Positions 1-7,898 of a DNA stretch of 41,549 nt are shown one piece after another. Origin of the DNA: Streptococcus oralis. GTDB taxonomy: Bacteria > Bacillota > Bacilli > Lactobacillales > Streptococcaceae. The stretch spans positions 551,821-593,369 of the forward strand of contig NZ_KQ969037.1 of assembly GCF_001578705.1 (NCBI RefSeq). The letters are read 5' to 3'. A program made the translations under genes and the position numbers. Positions within the stretch are counted from its first letter, which is position 1, and each line of letters opens with the position of its first letter. A model generated the notes under the pieces. That model worked only from the letters and a program-made list of their open reading frames with translations. It was not told where the DNA came from and ran no database searches.

Positions 1-690
1 GTTGAGGGCTCCGTAATAAGAAAACATGATTCGAGCTAGATTACTTTCTGGTTCAGTGGTGTCGAAGTAGTCGTTCACTTCTTTATTGAACACAATATCT
101 TTTATGGCTTGGGCTTGAGCAACGAGTTTAGCCTTACCATCTTTCGAATCTGGCGCCTTGGACAACTGTTCCTCAAAGAAAGCAATATCTTGCGCATCTT
201 GAAGATGGATGGAAACCAACAATTGACCATAAGTTAATCTTAGGAATATGTCTGTACTAAATCTCTTCCAAACTTTTTTTAAATTAATTTTTTCAAAATT
301 TTCTTTCGCAGCTTGAAAATCTCCTTTCAAATAAGTCACTTGTCCCTTAACAAAATGGAAATTTTCTTGGTACGTTGCTCTATAGGGCTTAATAGATTTT
401 TCAGATTGAACCCTAAACATGTCTTCATAGAGTTTAAGATTAATAGCATCGTTTAACATTAGATAAACAACTTTGCTAGATATAAATCTTAAATAAAATA
501 CAAAGACGAGAGCTAAAAAGTCAATAACTAATAATATGAGTCCCAATATTTTCAAATTACTTTGAAATACTAAAAATAGTGCCATCACATCAACAGCCAA
601 GACTAAAAATAAGCAAATTAGAATAGCCCTATCAAGTTGTAGAAGAGTGTTTTCTGCCTCCCTACTAACTATTTTTTCAACTAATTTCAT
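1..690 (-). CDS. Membrane protein, C-terminus cut by window edge
   Basis: The reading frame is open for 230 codons from ATG at 690 to the left edge, so the C-terminus is missing. A strong ribosome site (GGGGAG) lies inside the last codons of the upstream frame, whose stop is only three bases before this start, which implies translational coupling. About 30 residues in come two hydrophobic stretches (near residues 24-44 and 48-68), predicted as two membrane helices. The rest is a charged, helical cytoplasmic domain reminiscent of tetratricopeptide-like repeats (for example [20 protein letters not shown]). I do not recognise the family. Its position directly after a glycine-rich hydrophobic remnant would suit an immunity or partner protein, but that is inference. 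Confidence 0.75.
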   Translation of the reverse strand, partial: MKLVEKIVSREAENTLLQLDRAILICLFLVLAVDVMALFLVFQSNLKILGLILLVIDFLALVFVFYLRFISSKVVYLMLNDAINLKLYEDMFRVQSEKSIKPYRATYQENFHFVKGQVTYLKGDFQAAKENFEKINLKKVWKRFSTDIFLRLTYGQLLVSIHLQDAQDIAFFEEQLSKAPDSKDGKAKLVAQAQAIKDIVFNKEVNDYFDTTEPESNLARIMFSYYGALN

Positions 691-693
691 ATG

Positions 694-1005
694 TTACTCC
701 CCTTTATTATTAAAAATAGATATTCCAATAAGGATGCTAGTTAACCCTCCTAGTAATTTTAGAGTTCCAAAAGCAGTTAGAGCAGCGATAGCTGAAGGAG
801 CAAACGCTACAGCGGCACCTATAGCAATTACTGCACCAAAAGCTATTGCTACCGACTCAACTGGATGCTCTGCGACATAGTCAAATGTCCTTTGGAGATG
901 ATCCACCGTTCTCACCCCTGTTTCAGTGGTCGTCTTAACTGTTGCGTAGTCTTGTTTGACCTGGTTATGTTCTTTTACATAGGTGACGTACGGTAAGAAC
1001 TTATA
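694..1005 (-). pseudogene. Start-less remnant of a larger protein with glycine-rich hydrophobic C-terminus
   Basis: A 104-codon open frame ends at 694 but has no plausible start at its beginning; the first usable codon is GTG at 915, with no good ribosome site. Upstream in the same frame are TGA (1006-1008) and TAA shortly before, yet the translation around them (YLQLYVQETKSYLE, then LPYVTYVKEHNQVKQDY) still reads like protein. This suggests the 3' end of a decayed longer gene. The last about 50 residues are hydrophobic with glycine and alanine spacing (SVAIAFGAVIAIGAAVAF), like a membrane-inserting segment. A minimal 77-codon gene starting at 915 cannot be excluded. The coupled membrane-protein gene follows directly. 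Confidence 0.55.
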
Positions 1006-1105
1006 TCAGTTTTATCTTTCTAAATAGCTCTTCGTTTCCTGTACATAAAGTTGTAAATATTTAATGTAGACATACGACTATTTTAAAGTTATTTCATATT
1101 TAAGG

Positions 1106-2380
1106 CTACTCCCCCTTCAGCGCTTCAAATTTCGCTTTCATGGTTGGATTTTTTCGGGTCAATTTTTTAACCGAAACATCTTCCAATTTGTTATTAGCGA
1201 GGCGGAGTTGGTTTTCGGATGTGGTCAGGAACTTCTTGACTTCTTCCATACGCTTAATTGCTTTATCAATTTCATCGATGGCTTTGCCAAAGTTGGTCGA
1301 AGCTGAGTTGTAGTTCTTGGCAAAAGCTACTTTGAAGGCATCCAAGTCTTCCTCAAAGTGTGTAATATCAATATTCTGCTCACGAACCAAGGCCAACTCT
1401 TGCTTGTATTTGAGAGAATTAAGCGCTGCATTTCGCAAGAGACCAATCAACTGGATAAAGAATTGAGGACGTACCACATACATCTTTTCATACTCGTGGC
1501 TGACGTCAACAATCCCTGTGTTAAAGTAGTCGTTATCTGCCTCAAGCATGGTCACCAAAACGGCATATTCACAGTTTTTCTCCCGACGGTCCTTGTCTAA
1601 TTCCTTATAAAAATCTGCATTTTTGTGCTTCTTCTCCGTCCCATCCGCTTCGTTTTTCATTTCAAACATGATGGAAATAATTTCCACTCCATTTTCATCA
1701 CACTCACGGAAGATAAAATCTCCCTTAGACCCGCGCGCAGAGACCTTGTTATCCTTCTCAAAGTAGGCATTTGGAAAGGCAAAACTGCGGACCTTGTTAA
1801 ACTCACTCTCTGCATACTGTTCCAGACTTTCCCCGATAGCTTTTGTAGATTGTTGAGCTTTGAAGTTCTTATAAAACTCTACTTGTTCACTAACTGCCTT
1901 GAGCTGGGCTTCGTAATTTTGCTTGAGGGAAGCTAGAGATAACTCATTTTCCTTTTCTTGCAAGAGGAGCTGATTTTTGACTTGATCCCGTTCTTTTTCT
2001 AGGTCAGAAAGGGTCTTTTGCAGTTGATTTTCATGCTCCAAACGTAAGATAGTCAATTGGTTTTCTAAGGTCTGTACTTTCTTGTCCTTAGCCAATAAGG
2101 CCTGATGACCTGTTTGTTCAACCTCTTTCTTAGCCAGTTCTTTCTCTGTATCAAAGTTTTGGATTTGACTCTGTAATTGCGCGATTTCTTGGTCTTTTTG
2201 AGCCAGTTTAGTCTGTTGTTCATTCATAGCCTTCTGCTCAGCCAAGGCCAGCTCCTGCTTCATGCGATCGTGCAATTCCTTATCAAACTCAGCCGTTCTC
2301 ACTTGGGATAAAAGTTCGGCATACTGGTTCTCATTTACTGTAAAGACTTCCCCACAGTTGGGACATTTGATTTCGTTCAT
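1106..2380 (-). CDS. DUF2130-type protein: zinc ribbon, coiled coil, nuclease-like C-terminal domain
   Basis: A protein of 424 residues with a good ribosome site (AGAGGAAAG). The N-terminus carries a half zinc ribbon (CPNCG at 6-10). Residues about 30-170 are a long Glu/Lys/Gln-rich coiled coil. The C-terminal half (about 180-340) matches what I know of DUF2130, with GESLEQYAESEF, then KGDFIF (D221) and FEMK (E240, K242). That spacing of acidic residues and ExK fits a PD-(D/E)XK nuclease-like fold. The activity is not established. It is a single gene with its own extended -10 promoter upstream. The family call rests on recognition of the domain order, not on a search. Confidence 0.75.
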   Translation of the reverse strand: MNEIKCPNCGEVFTVNENQYAELLSQVRTAEFDKELHDRMKQELALAEQKAMNEQQTKLAQKDQEIAQLQSQIQNFDTEKELAKKEVEQTGHQALLAKDKKVQTLENQLTILRLEHENQLQKTLSDLEKERDQVKNQLLLQEKENELSLASLKQNYEAQLKAVSEQVEFYKNFKAQQSTKAIGESLEQYAESEFNKVRSFAFPNAYFEKDNKVSARGSKGDFIFRECDENGVEIISIMFEMKNEADGTEKKHKNADFYKELDKDRREKNCEYAVLVTMLEADNDYFNTGIVDVSHEYEKMYVVRPQFFIQLIGLLRNAALNSLKYKQELALVREQNIDITHFEEDLDAFKVAFAKNYNSASTNFGKAIDEIDKAIKRMEEVKKFLTTSENQLRLANNKLEDVSVKKLTRKNPTMKAKFEALKGE

Positions 2381-2409
2381 AACTTTCCTCTTTCTAGACT
2401 TCTTTATCC

Positions 2410-2418
2410 ATTATATCA
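2410..2418 (-). promoter_or_regulatory. Extended -10 promoter of the DUF2130 gene
   Basis: On the minus strand TGATATAAT is an exact extended -10 (TGnTATAAT) about 30 bases before the start codon. No good -35 box is seen, as expected for this promoter class. Confidence 0.5.
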
Positions 2419-2433
2419 TGCCTTAGGGAAAAT

Positions 2434-2462
2434 CAAAAACAGTGAGTCGAAACCCACTGTTT
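2434..2462 (-). terminator. Terminator of metY
   Basis: On the minus strand a 7-8 bp stem (AACAGTG/CACTGTT) is followed by a T-rich stretch (TTTTTGATTTT), just after the metY stop codon. Confidence 0.8.
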
Positions 2463-2473
2463 ATCTGTTTACT

Positions 2474-3754
2474 TTATACTTTTTCCAAGGCCAAGCGCAA
2501 ATCTTCAATCAAATCCTCTACATTTTCAAGTCCGATAGACAAGCGGATTTGGTTTGGTGTGACACCTGCTGCTTCTAGATCTTTTTCTGACAACTGACCG
2601 TGAGTGGTTGTCGCTGGATGGACAACAAGCGATTTGGCATCTGCAACGTTTGCTAGGTCAGAGAAGATTTCAAGATTATCAATCACCTTGCGTGCCTCTG
2701 TCTCTCCACCTTTGACATGGAAGGTAAAGATTGAACCTACACCTTTAGGAAGGTATTTCTCAGCCAAGGCATGATAAGGACTGTCAGCTAATTTTGGATA
2801 ATTTACTTTCTCAACCTTAGGATGGTTAACAAGAAAATCAACAATTTTCTCTGTATTTTGAATATGGCGTTCTACACGAAGCGAAAGGGTTTCAAGTCCT
2901 TGGAGCAAGAGAAAAGCATTAAATGGTGACAAGGCAGCACCTGTATCACGAAGCAATTGGACACGAACAGCGATAATAAAGGCTGCTGCACCCACATCCC
3001 GAGTATAGCTCAAGTTATGGTAACTTGGGTCTTCCTCAACAAATTGAGGAAATTTCCCTGAAGCTTCCCAGTCAAAACGGCCGCTATCAACAATGACACC
3101 ACCAATAGTCGTACCATGCCCACCGATAAACTTAGTTGCTGAATGAATGGCAATATCTACACCGTGAGAGAAGACGTTAATCAAATATGGTGTGGCAAAA
3201 GTGTTGTCTGAAACGAGAGGAATCTTGTGTTTATGCGCAATCTCAGCCAATTTTCCCAAGTCAGGAATATTAATCAAGGGGTTGCCCAAGGTTTCAATCA
3301 AAACAAGCTTGGTATTGTCACCGATAGCTGCTTCCACTTCCTCCAAATTATCCACATCGACAAAGGTTGTTGTAATCCCATAACGAGGAAGTGTTTCTTT
3401 CAAGAGGTTGAAGGTCCCACCGTAAATAGTTGACGCAGCCACCACATGGTCACCTGCGTGAGCAAGCGCCAAAATAGTGTAGGTTACAGCAGCCATACCA
3501 GATGCTGTCGCTAATGCTCCAACACCGCCTTCAAGAGCAGCGATTCTTTCCTCAAAGGCTGCTGTTGTAGGATTGGTGATACGAGTATAGATATTGCCTG
3601 GTTTTCTCAAGGCAAACAAATCAGCACCTTCCTGCGTGTCATCAAAAACGAAGGATGTTGTTTGATAAATCGGTACTGCACGAGACTTGGTCGCTGGATC
3701 AACGACTTGCCCAGCATGTAATTGTAGGGTTTCAAATTTAAAATCACGAGTCAT
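2474..3754 (-). CDS. metY: O-acetylhomoserine sulfhydrylase (Cys/Met metabolism PLP enzyme)
   Basis: A 426-residue PLP enzyme of the Cys/Met metabolism family, closest by eye to O-acetylhomoserine (thiol)-lyase, which makes homocysteine from O-acetylhomoserine and sulfide. The PLP lysine is K208 in SATKFIGGHG. Other family landmarks are QTTSFVF, the YTRITNPT segment that binds PLP phosphate across the dimer, and VSDNTFATPY. I start it at MTRDFK because GGAGGA lies eight bases upstream; the open frame extends 43 codons further but through the promoter. It is monocistronic, with its own promoter and terminator. Cystathionine gamma-synthase is the main alternative, but the length and the long insertion near residues 215-260 favour MetY. 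Confidence 0.88.
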   Translation of the reverse strand: MTRDFKFETLQLHAGQVVDPATKSRAVPIYQTTSFVFDDTQEGADLFALRKPGNIYTRITNPTTAAFEERIAALEGGVGALATASGMAAVTYTILALAHAGDHVVAASTIYGGTFNLLKETLPRYGITTTFVDVDNLEEVEAAIGDNTKLVLIETLGNPLINIPDLGKLAEIAHKHKIPLVSDNTFATPYLINVFSHGVDIAIHSATKFIGGHGTTIGGVIVDSGRFDWEASGKFPQFVEEDPSYHNLSYTRDVGAAAFIIAVRVQLLRDTGAALSPFNAFLLLQGLETLSLRVERHIQNTEKIVDFLVNHPKVEKVNYPKLADSPYHALAEKYLPKGVGSIFTFHVKGGETEARKVIDNLEIFSDLANVADAKSLVVHPATTTHGQLSEKDLEAAGVTPNQIRLSIGLENVEDLIEDLRLALEKV

Positions 3755-3785
3755 AAGACGTCCTCCAAATAGCTTCATTACGGAT

Positions 3786-3815
3786 ATTGTATCATCTTGT
3801 ACCAGTCTTTTCCAA
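3786..3815 (-). promoter_or_regulatory. Promoter of metY
   Basis: On the minus strand TTGGAA and TACAAT are separated by 18 bases; the -10 lies about 30 bases before the start codon. An AT-rich inverted repeat (TATAT-TTTG-ATATA, 3827-3840) sits just upstream of the -35, a position typical for an activator such as a LysR-type regulator. Confidence 0.6.
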
Positions 3816-3871
3816 TACAGTTTTTCTATATTTTGATATAAGGAACAACTATGACTAGTCATACACATCAA

Positions 3872-3896
3872 ACAAAAAAGCACGATTAACTCGTGC
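3872..3896 (-). terminator. Terminator of the formate/nitrite channel gene
   Basis: Minus-strand hairpin GCACGA-gttaa-TCGTGC followed by TTTTTTG, eight bases after the stop codon. Confidence 0.85.
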
Positions 3897-3904
3897 TCAT
3901 TTCT

Positions 3905-4702
3905 TTAATCGACATAAGTATCTTCGTTTTTATTGAGGAAGGCGTATGGTAAGCCCATCAAGAGACCTCCTCCGATAAAGTTCCCGACAAAGGTTACACC
4001 CCAGTGGCGAAGGATATTAGGAATGTCAAAGTTTGCAATTGAATCCGCTGCAACACTGAATTTAACAATCGCAAAAGAAGCAAAGTTCGCAGCAATGTGT
4101 TCGTTTGTTAAGAATACAAACATGTAAATTGCTGATAAGACAAGCCAAAGTTTGGCTCCACCGTCTTTGACCAAAACAAATGAAAGAATGGCAATGTTTA
4201 CAAAGATATTGGCTAAAATACCTTCAAGCAAGACTAGCTCATTGGAACGACCTAATTTCATCTCTACAACTCCTGAAATGAAGCTATTATGTGTTAGATT
4301 TGCATAGGCTGCTGAGTGGGCAAAGCCCCAACCTGCTATCAAAGCTCCGATGAGGTTGAACAAGGTACAGTAAAGTAGAATCTCAGCCGTTTTTCTCCAA
4401 GAAATTTTCTTCAAAAAACTGCCAGCTGTCAAAAACATCATATTTGAAGTTACTAGCTCAGCATTCAAGAAAACAATGTAGGCCAATCCCCAAGCAAAAA
4501 CGAATGGGAAGAGGAAACGTCCACTACCTGGTGCTATTTTATTAATCAAGTCAGCACCGATTGCCCCTGCACCTGTACTAAATGTTAAGAAAGCTCCTGC
4601 AAACATGGAACGAATCGCATACTTAAACTTGCTTTGGCTATAAAGACTTTCTTTCTTCTTACAAGCAAATTCAATCTTTGAGATAAATTCTGAAGAGACC
4701 AT
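3905..4702 (-). CDS. Formate/nitrite transporter family channel (FocA/NirC type)
   Basis: A 265-residue integral membrane protein of the FNT family, pentameric channels for formate, nitrite or related small anions. Six membrane segments can be traced. The signature AELVTSNMMFLTAG (81-94) forms the region of the central slit, and NEHIAANF carries the conserved pore histidine (H202). The start has a good AGGAG. The gene stands alone between its promoter and a strong terminator. In a lactic-acid organism with mixed-acid capability the likely substrate is formate, but FocA and NirC cannot be separated by eye, and lactate-permeable FNT proteins also exist. Confidence 0.88.
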   Translation of the reverse strand: MVSSEFISKIEFACKKKESLYSQSKFKYAIRSMFAGAFLTFSTGAGAIGADLINKIAPGSGRFLFPFVFAWGLAYIVFLNAELVTSNMMFLTAGSFLKKISWRKTAEILLYCTLFNLIGALIAGWGFAHSAAYANLTHNSFISGVVEMKLGRSNELVLLEGILANIFVNIAILSFVLVKDGGAKLWLVLSAIYMFVFLTNEHIAANFASFAIVKFSVAADSIANFDIPNILRHWGVTFVGNFIGGGLLMGLPYAFLNKNEDTYVD

Positions 4703-4732
4703 AAAAAACTCCTAAAACTTTTATTTGTGAAT

Positions 4733-4738
4733 ATTATA
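4733..4738 (-). promoter_or_regulatory. -10 box of the FNT channel gene
   Basis: TATAAT on the minus strand about 30 bases before the start, with a weak -35 candidate (TTTTCA) at 17-base spacing. Confidence 0.5.
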
Positions 4739-4827
4739 ACATAAAACACGCAATTTGAAAAGCCTTTCTTGTATACGTTTTCTACAAAGAAAATCAAGGC
4801 ATTGGGGGAATTCCATAAATCTCTCCT

Positions 4828-5175
4828 TTACCCATTAACAGAAAAACATTTCAATGTTTCAAATTGATCATCCAAAAATTCAAACTCAAATAGGTGCCAG
4901 TCATCGAAGGTTTGCTCACAATAACTAACTGTTCCTTGATTGTAGTCAATGATAGGTTTTCCCAGCTTGTTCTTCACATCTTCCTCGCTGACTGCTCCAT
5001 ACATTTCCTTAAGATCAGCTAGCATGAAGTTGATAATTCTATTGAGATTTTCCTGATAATTTTTTGATAACAGTTCAACTTTATCTATAAAGTCACAATC
5101 AGGCTCTTCGTCCCAAACAAAGGTCACTCCCTCATGCTCATAAGTGTATTGCTGTAAACTCTCATCAAAATTCAT
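4828..5175 (-). CDS. Small acidic protein of unknown function, immunity-like
   Basis: A 115-residue, strongly acidic soluble protein with a clear ribosome site (GGAGAG). No domain recognised. Composition is rich in Asp, Glu, Phe and Trp (VTFVWDEEPDCDF, DDWHLFEFEFLDDQ), like many small immunity proteins of polymorphic-toxin systems. It is followed by other small genes of similar character up to the sortase gene, so it may be part of an orphan immunity array. No toxin is adjacent. Function unknown. Confidence 0.65.
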   Translation of the reverse strand: MNFDESLQQYTYEHEGVTFVWDEEPDCDFIDKVELLSKNYQENLNRIINFMLADLKEMYGAVSEEDVKNKLGKPIIDYNQGTVSYCEQTFDDWHLFEFEFLDDQFETLKCFSVNG

Positions 5176-5297
5176 TGTTCACTCTCCAAATCATTATCAT
5201 TTACTAAAAATTTATTAACATTAATCAAAATGTTCAAATGATTTCATAAAAATGTCTTCCACACACGCGTACGATAAAATAACAACACTTGCAATGA

Positions 5298-5639
5298 TTA
5301 GAAGATATCATCATAATGTTCACTCGCTTTTTGCACAAACTCGAAAATATTCAAAGATATGGGTTTCATTTCCAGTGAACCTAATGCCCCCAAATCATTC
5401 ATATAAATAGTGTCGTCAGAATCTTTCTTTATAAAAAAAGCGACATCCCCATCTTGCCCAATCAGGAAAAAATCAGGTTCCCACTCTTCTATTTGGTAGG
5501 TGGAGTTTCTTTCTAGCAAATCTAGTCTTGAGTATAAGGTGATGCCTGTATTCTCTATTACCAACTCTCCTGCTTTATCGATTTTACTCAAGAATTCTGC
5601 GTATAGGTTTGGAAGTACCAAGTCGATCTGATTATTCAT
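5298..5639 (-). CDS. SMI1/KNR4 (SUKH)-like protein, probable immunity protein
   Basis: A 113-residue protein starting at MNNQID, which has GAGGAG six bases upstream; the frame is open for 18 more codons without a good start. The order of motifs resembles the SUKH superfamily: LPNLYAEFLSKI near the N-terminus, then WEPDFFLIGQDGDVAFFI and DDTIYMNDLGALG. Bacterial SUKH proteins are commonly immunity proteins for contact-dependent or secreted nuclease and other toxins. The assignment is by motif pattern and is moderate. Confidence 0.65.
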   Translation of the reverse strand: MNNQIDLVLPNLYAEFLSKIDKAGELVIENTGITLYSRLDLLERNSTYQIEEWEPDFFLIGQDGDVAFFIKKDSDDTIYMNDLGALGSLEMKPISLNIFEFVQKASEHYDDIF

Positions 5640-5676
5640 TGTCAACTCCTCATCTATTTTTCCTACTGCGAAAGTC

Positions 5677-5880
5677 CTATATCTCATCTTCACCTAGTTC
5701 TCTAAAATGTGAAATATGATATCCAAAATAAGACTTCCCCGATTTTCCTATGAAGATTCAGTGTTCAGTCATATTGGCAATTTCTCCCAAGAATATCATA
5801 GGAAGATCCTTGTCAAATGGAAAACTACTTGTTATGTCTTCTTTGAGCGTAACTAAAGACTTTTCTCTTAACTGACTCAT
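5677..5880 (-). pseudogene. Small gene interrupted by in-frame TGA
   Basis: ATG at 5880 has a good GAGAGGA ribosome site and opens a frame of 40 residues (MSQLREKSLVTLKEDI...) ending in TGA at 5758-5760. The same frame then continues with protein-like sequence (IFIGKSGKSYFGYHISHF) for 25 codons to TAG. The simplest reading is a 67-codon gene, itself perhaps truncated, with a nonsense mutation. It lies in the immunity-like array. A genuine 40-residue peptide is the alternative. Confidence 0.45.
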
Positions 5881-6011
5881 TATCTATCCTCTCTTATACT
5901 AGACATCCTTCGGTTGCTTACGATAAATCTTTTAACCTACTGACCAGTTTCCTTTCACATTAAAAAGATGCTATTAAAGTTGAATGATCATCTTGCAAGT
6001 ATCATACATTA

Positions 6012-6641
6012 TCAAATTTTATAGTTTTCAATTTCTTCTCTACTCATACCTACAAGTTCTGTCGTCCACAAGCCTACAATGTCCGACAAGACTGGATCGC
6101 AGGTGTACTTTTCTTCCCCATCGATATACTTACAGGAAAGGACAGGCTTCCTTGTCGCCGCTTGATAAAATGTCATGGCTACTTTTTCTAGTTTTTGGGG
6201 ATTGAAATCAAGTGATAGTTTTTGAGCCATATTTCCTCGTACCAGATCCCAATTTTCCTGCTTAACCTGATAGCTTTCTCGTATTTTAGACACATAGCCC
6301 CTACAAAATGCTTTCAATAAGTCTGTGTTCTGATAAAGATACCGACAACTAAAATCCGAAATACAACCTGCGTGAAGTAGGAATGTCAGTAAGTCATCCA
6401 GACTTTCTGCTACTCTCCCCACTTGGCCCTCACTTCCGATAAAGCCTATGCTGTTATCTTAGAGAAAAACATATTCTCCCCCACTACCGTCTTGAGCAAA
6501 AGCCTTACAGGCAAGAGAGTACTCCTCATTGTTCCCTGAAAACTGGACTTCACTTATCTTGTCATAAAAATAAATATCACATTCAGTCATCAGTAAGGTC
6601 CTTAACTGTTCATTTTCTCTGACTTCTTGTAGCTTATCCAT
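6012..6641 (-). pseudogene. Immunity-like gene split by a single in-frame TAA
   Basis: Two frames usually read as separate genes are in the same phase, separated only by TAA at 6459-6461. The upstream part starts at MDKLQEV (ribosome site AAAGGA) and ends EYVFL; the downstream part continues DNSIGFIGSEGQVGRVAESL and runs to 6012. Joined, they give about 209 codons with a continuous motif block (FAQDGSGGEYVFL-x-DNSIGFIGSEGQVGRVAESL) that resembles SMI1/KNR4-like immunity proteins. A change such as GAA to TAA would explain the stop. The downstream part has no convincing independent start (a GTG at 6422 without a ribosome site). Confidence 0.65.
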
Positions 6642-6667
6642 GATCATTCCTTTCTTAAACTAAACAC

Positions 6668-7084
6668 TTATCCATCTATTACAATTCTAATATGGTAGTT
6701 TTTAGTTTCATTCTTTAGATTCTTCACAAGCAGATCATTCTGTTTTGATTGTCCGAAGAAAAAACTGACAGCTTTTCCATCTTTTCTTTCGATACACAAA
6801 TGATACCTTGCCCCATTCAATTTGACACTTCGAATATATTTGACTTCAATCATTTTGATGTTATTCAGCGGAATGATTCTCTTCACAAATACAAAAGCAT
6901 TGTGAATATAAAGTCTCCCATTGGCAATGTGAAACGGGGCAAAAAAATCACCACCACTACGACGGACAATTATAAAACGACGCCAAAGGATTAGTAAAAG
7001 AATAGCTGCCAATAAATAAATGGAAAAACTAAAGACAGGATTTTTCCACAACGTTTTCATTCCAATCCAAAGATATTCGAACAT
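6668..7084 (-). CDS. Small membrane protein with one helix and a PH-like domain
   Basis: A 138-residue protein with AGGAG eight bases before the start. Residues about 17-38 form one membrane helix (FSFSIYLLAAILLLILW), followed by a basic stretch (RRFIIVRR). The rest (DFFAPFHIANGRLYIH, IIPLNNIKMIEVKYI) has the beta-strand pattern of the small bacterial PH-like domains found in YcxB-type proteins. It closes the small-gene array before the gyrA-srtA operon. Function unknown. Confidence 0.65.
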   Translation of the reverse strand: MFEYLWIGMKTLWKNPVFSFSIYLLAAILLLILWRRFIIVRRSGGDFFAPFHIANGRLYIHNAFVFVKRIIPLNNIKMIEVKYIRSVKLNGARYHLCIERKDGKAVSFFFGQSKQNDLLVKNLKNETKNYHIRIVIDG

Positions 7085-7118
7085 GCATTATTCTCCTTTG
7101 ACCGACGGTTCTATCTGA

Positions 7119-7154
7119 CAAAAACCAGTGAAAAATACAATTCACTGGTTTTTT
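7119..7154 (-). terminator. Terminator after srtA
   Basis: A 10-bp perfect stem (AACCAGTGAA/TTCACTGGTT) with T-runs on both strands, just after the srtA stop. It could also act on plus-strand transcripts. Confidence 0.8.
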
Positions 7155-7157
7155 AGG

Positions 7158-7898
7158 TTAATAACGTTGTTTATATGGCTGATTAAAGGCGCTTAGGATA
7201 TCATCAGATGTTTCAGAATAAGCTTTAACTTCTTTAAAATCACCTTTAACAATAATCCGCTCTGTCGCATTATAGTCCACACAAGTTACCAGCGTAATCT
7301 CCTTAACTCCTTCATGATCCTCGATTTCATCTACCCGATCGGGGGTTACGTGCTTCACTTCACGAATCTCATAGGTGTATACTTTATCTTTATCAGTCAG
7401 ATAGATTTTCATCCCCGCTTTGGCATTGACCAAAGGTGAGAAGAGCATCTGACTCGCATTTTCAGCAGTAAAGATATGGTGACTAGCTAGAGAATAGTTG
7501 CCCTCCCCCATTTTCTGATTTGCTTTCATGGTTCCTGCTCCGTAGAACAAGTTTACATTATCCAAACCTTTAAAAATAGGCAGGTTAATCTCTACTTCAG
7601 GAATGGCAATCCCTCCGATAACTGGAAGTTGCTGAGAATCCCACTGGGCAGCTAACACCGCTTCCGATGAAATGGATTTGACAGAATCAAAATCGAAATT
7701 TCCTTCTGTCTCTTTATTTTCCTCAATCTTTTCCTTAGTCACCTGACTGACTTGGTATTTATTGGTATTCCAAACCATAAAGATGTCACGAATTTGAGCA
7801 TTAAAAATCAAGGCAAGGGATAGAAGAATTAAAAATCCAGCTAAAATATTGATTAGTATATTTTTACGGTTATTCTTCTTTAATTTTCTGTGAGACAT
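7158..7898 (-). CDS. srtA: Class A housekeeping sortase
   Basis: A 246-residue membrane-anchored transpeptidase that cleaves LPXTG sorting signals and attaches surface proteins to cell-wall peptidoglycan. An N-terminal signal anchor spans about residues 12-33. The catalytic residues are visible: H140 in LASHH, C206 in TLVTCVD and R214 in ATERIIV. Its ATG overlaps the gyrA stop by one base (TAATG), so it is translated and probably transcribed with gyrA, an arrangement known from pneumococcus. No LPXTG substrate is encoded in the window. Confidence 0.97.
   Translation of the reverse strand: MSHRKLKKNNRKNILINILAGFLILLSLALIFNAQIRDIFMVWNTNKYQVSQVTKEKIEENKETEGNFDFDSVKSISSEAVLAAQWDSQQLPVIGGIAIPEVEINLPIFKGLDNVNLFYGAGTMKANQKMGEGNYSLASHHIFTAENASQMLFSPLVNAKAGMKIYLTDKDKVYTYEIREVKHVTPDRVDEIEDHEGVKEITLVTCVDYNATERIIVKGDFKEVKAYSETSDDILSAFNQPYKQRY

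Noticed and set aside
5984-6205. 73-codon plus-strand frame
   Set aside because: Antisense to the split immunity-like gene, without a ribosome site.
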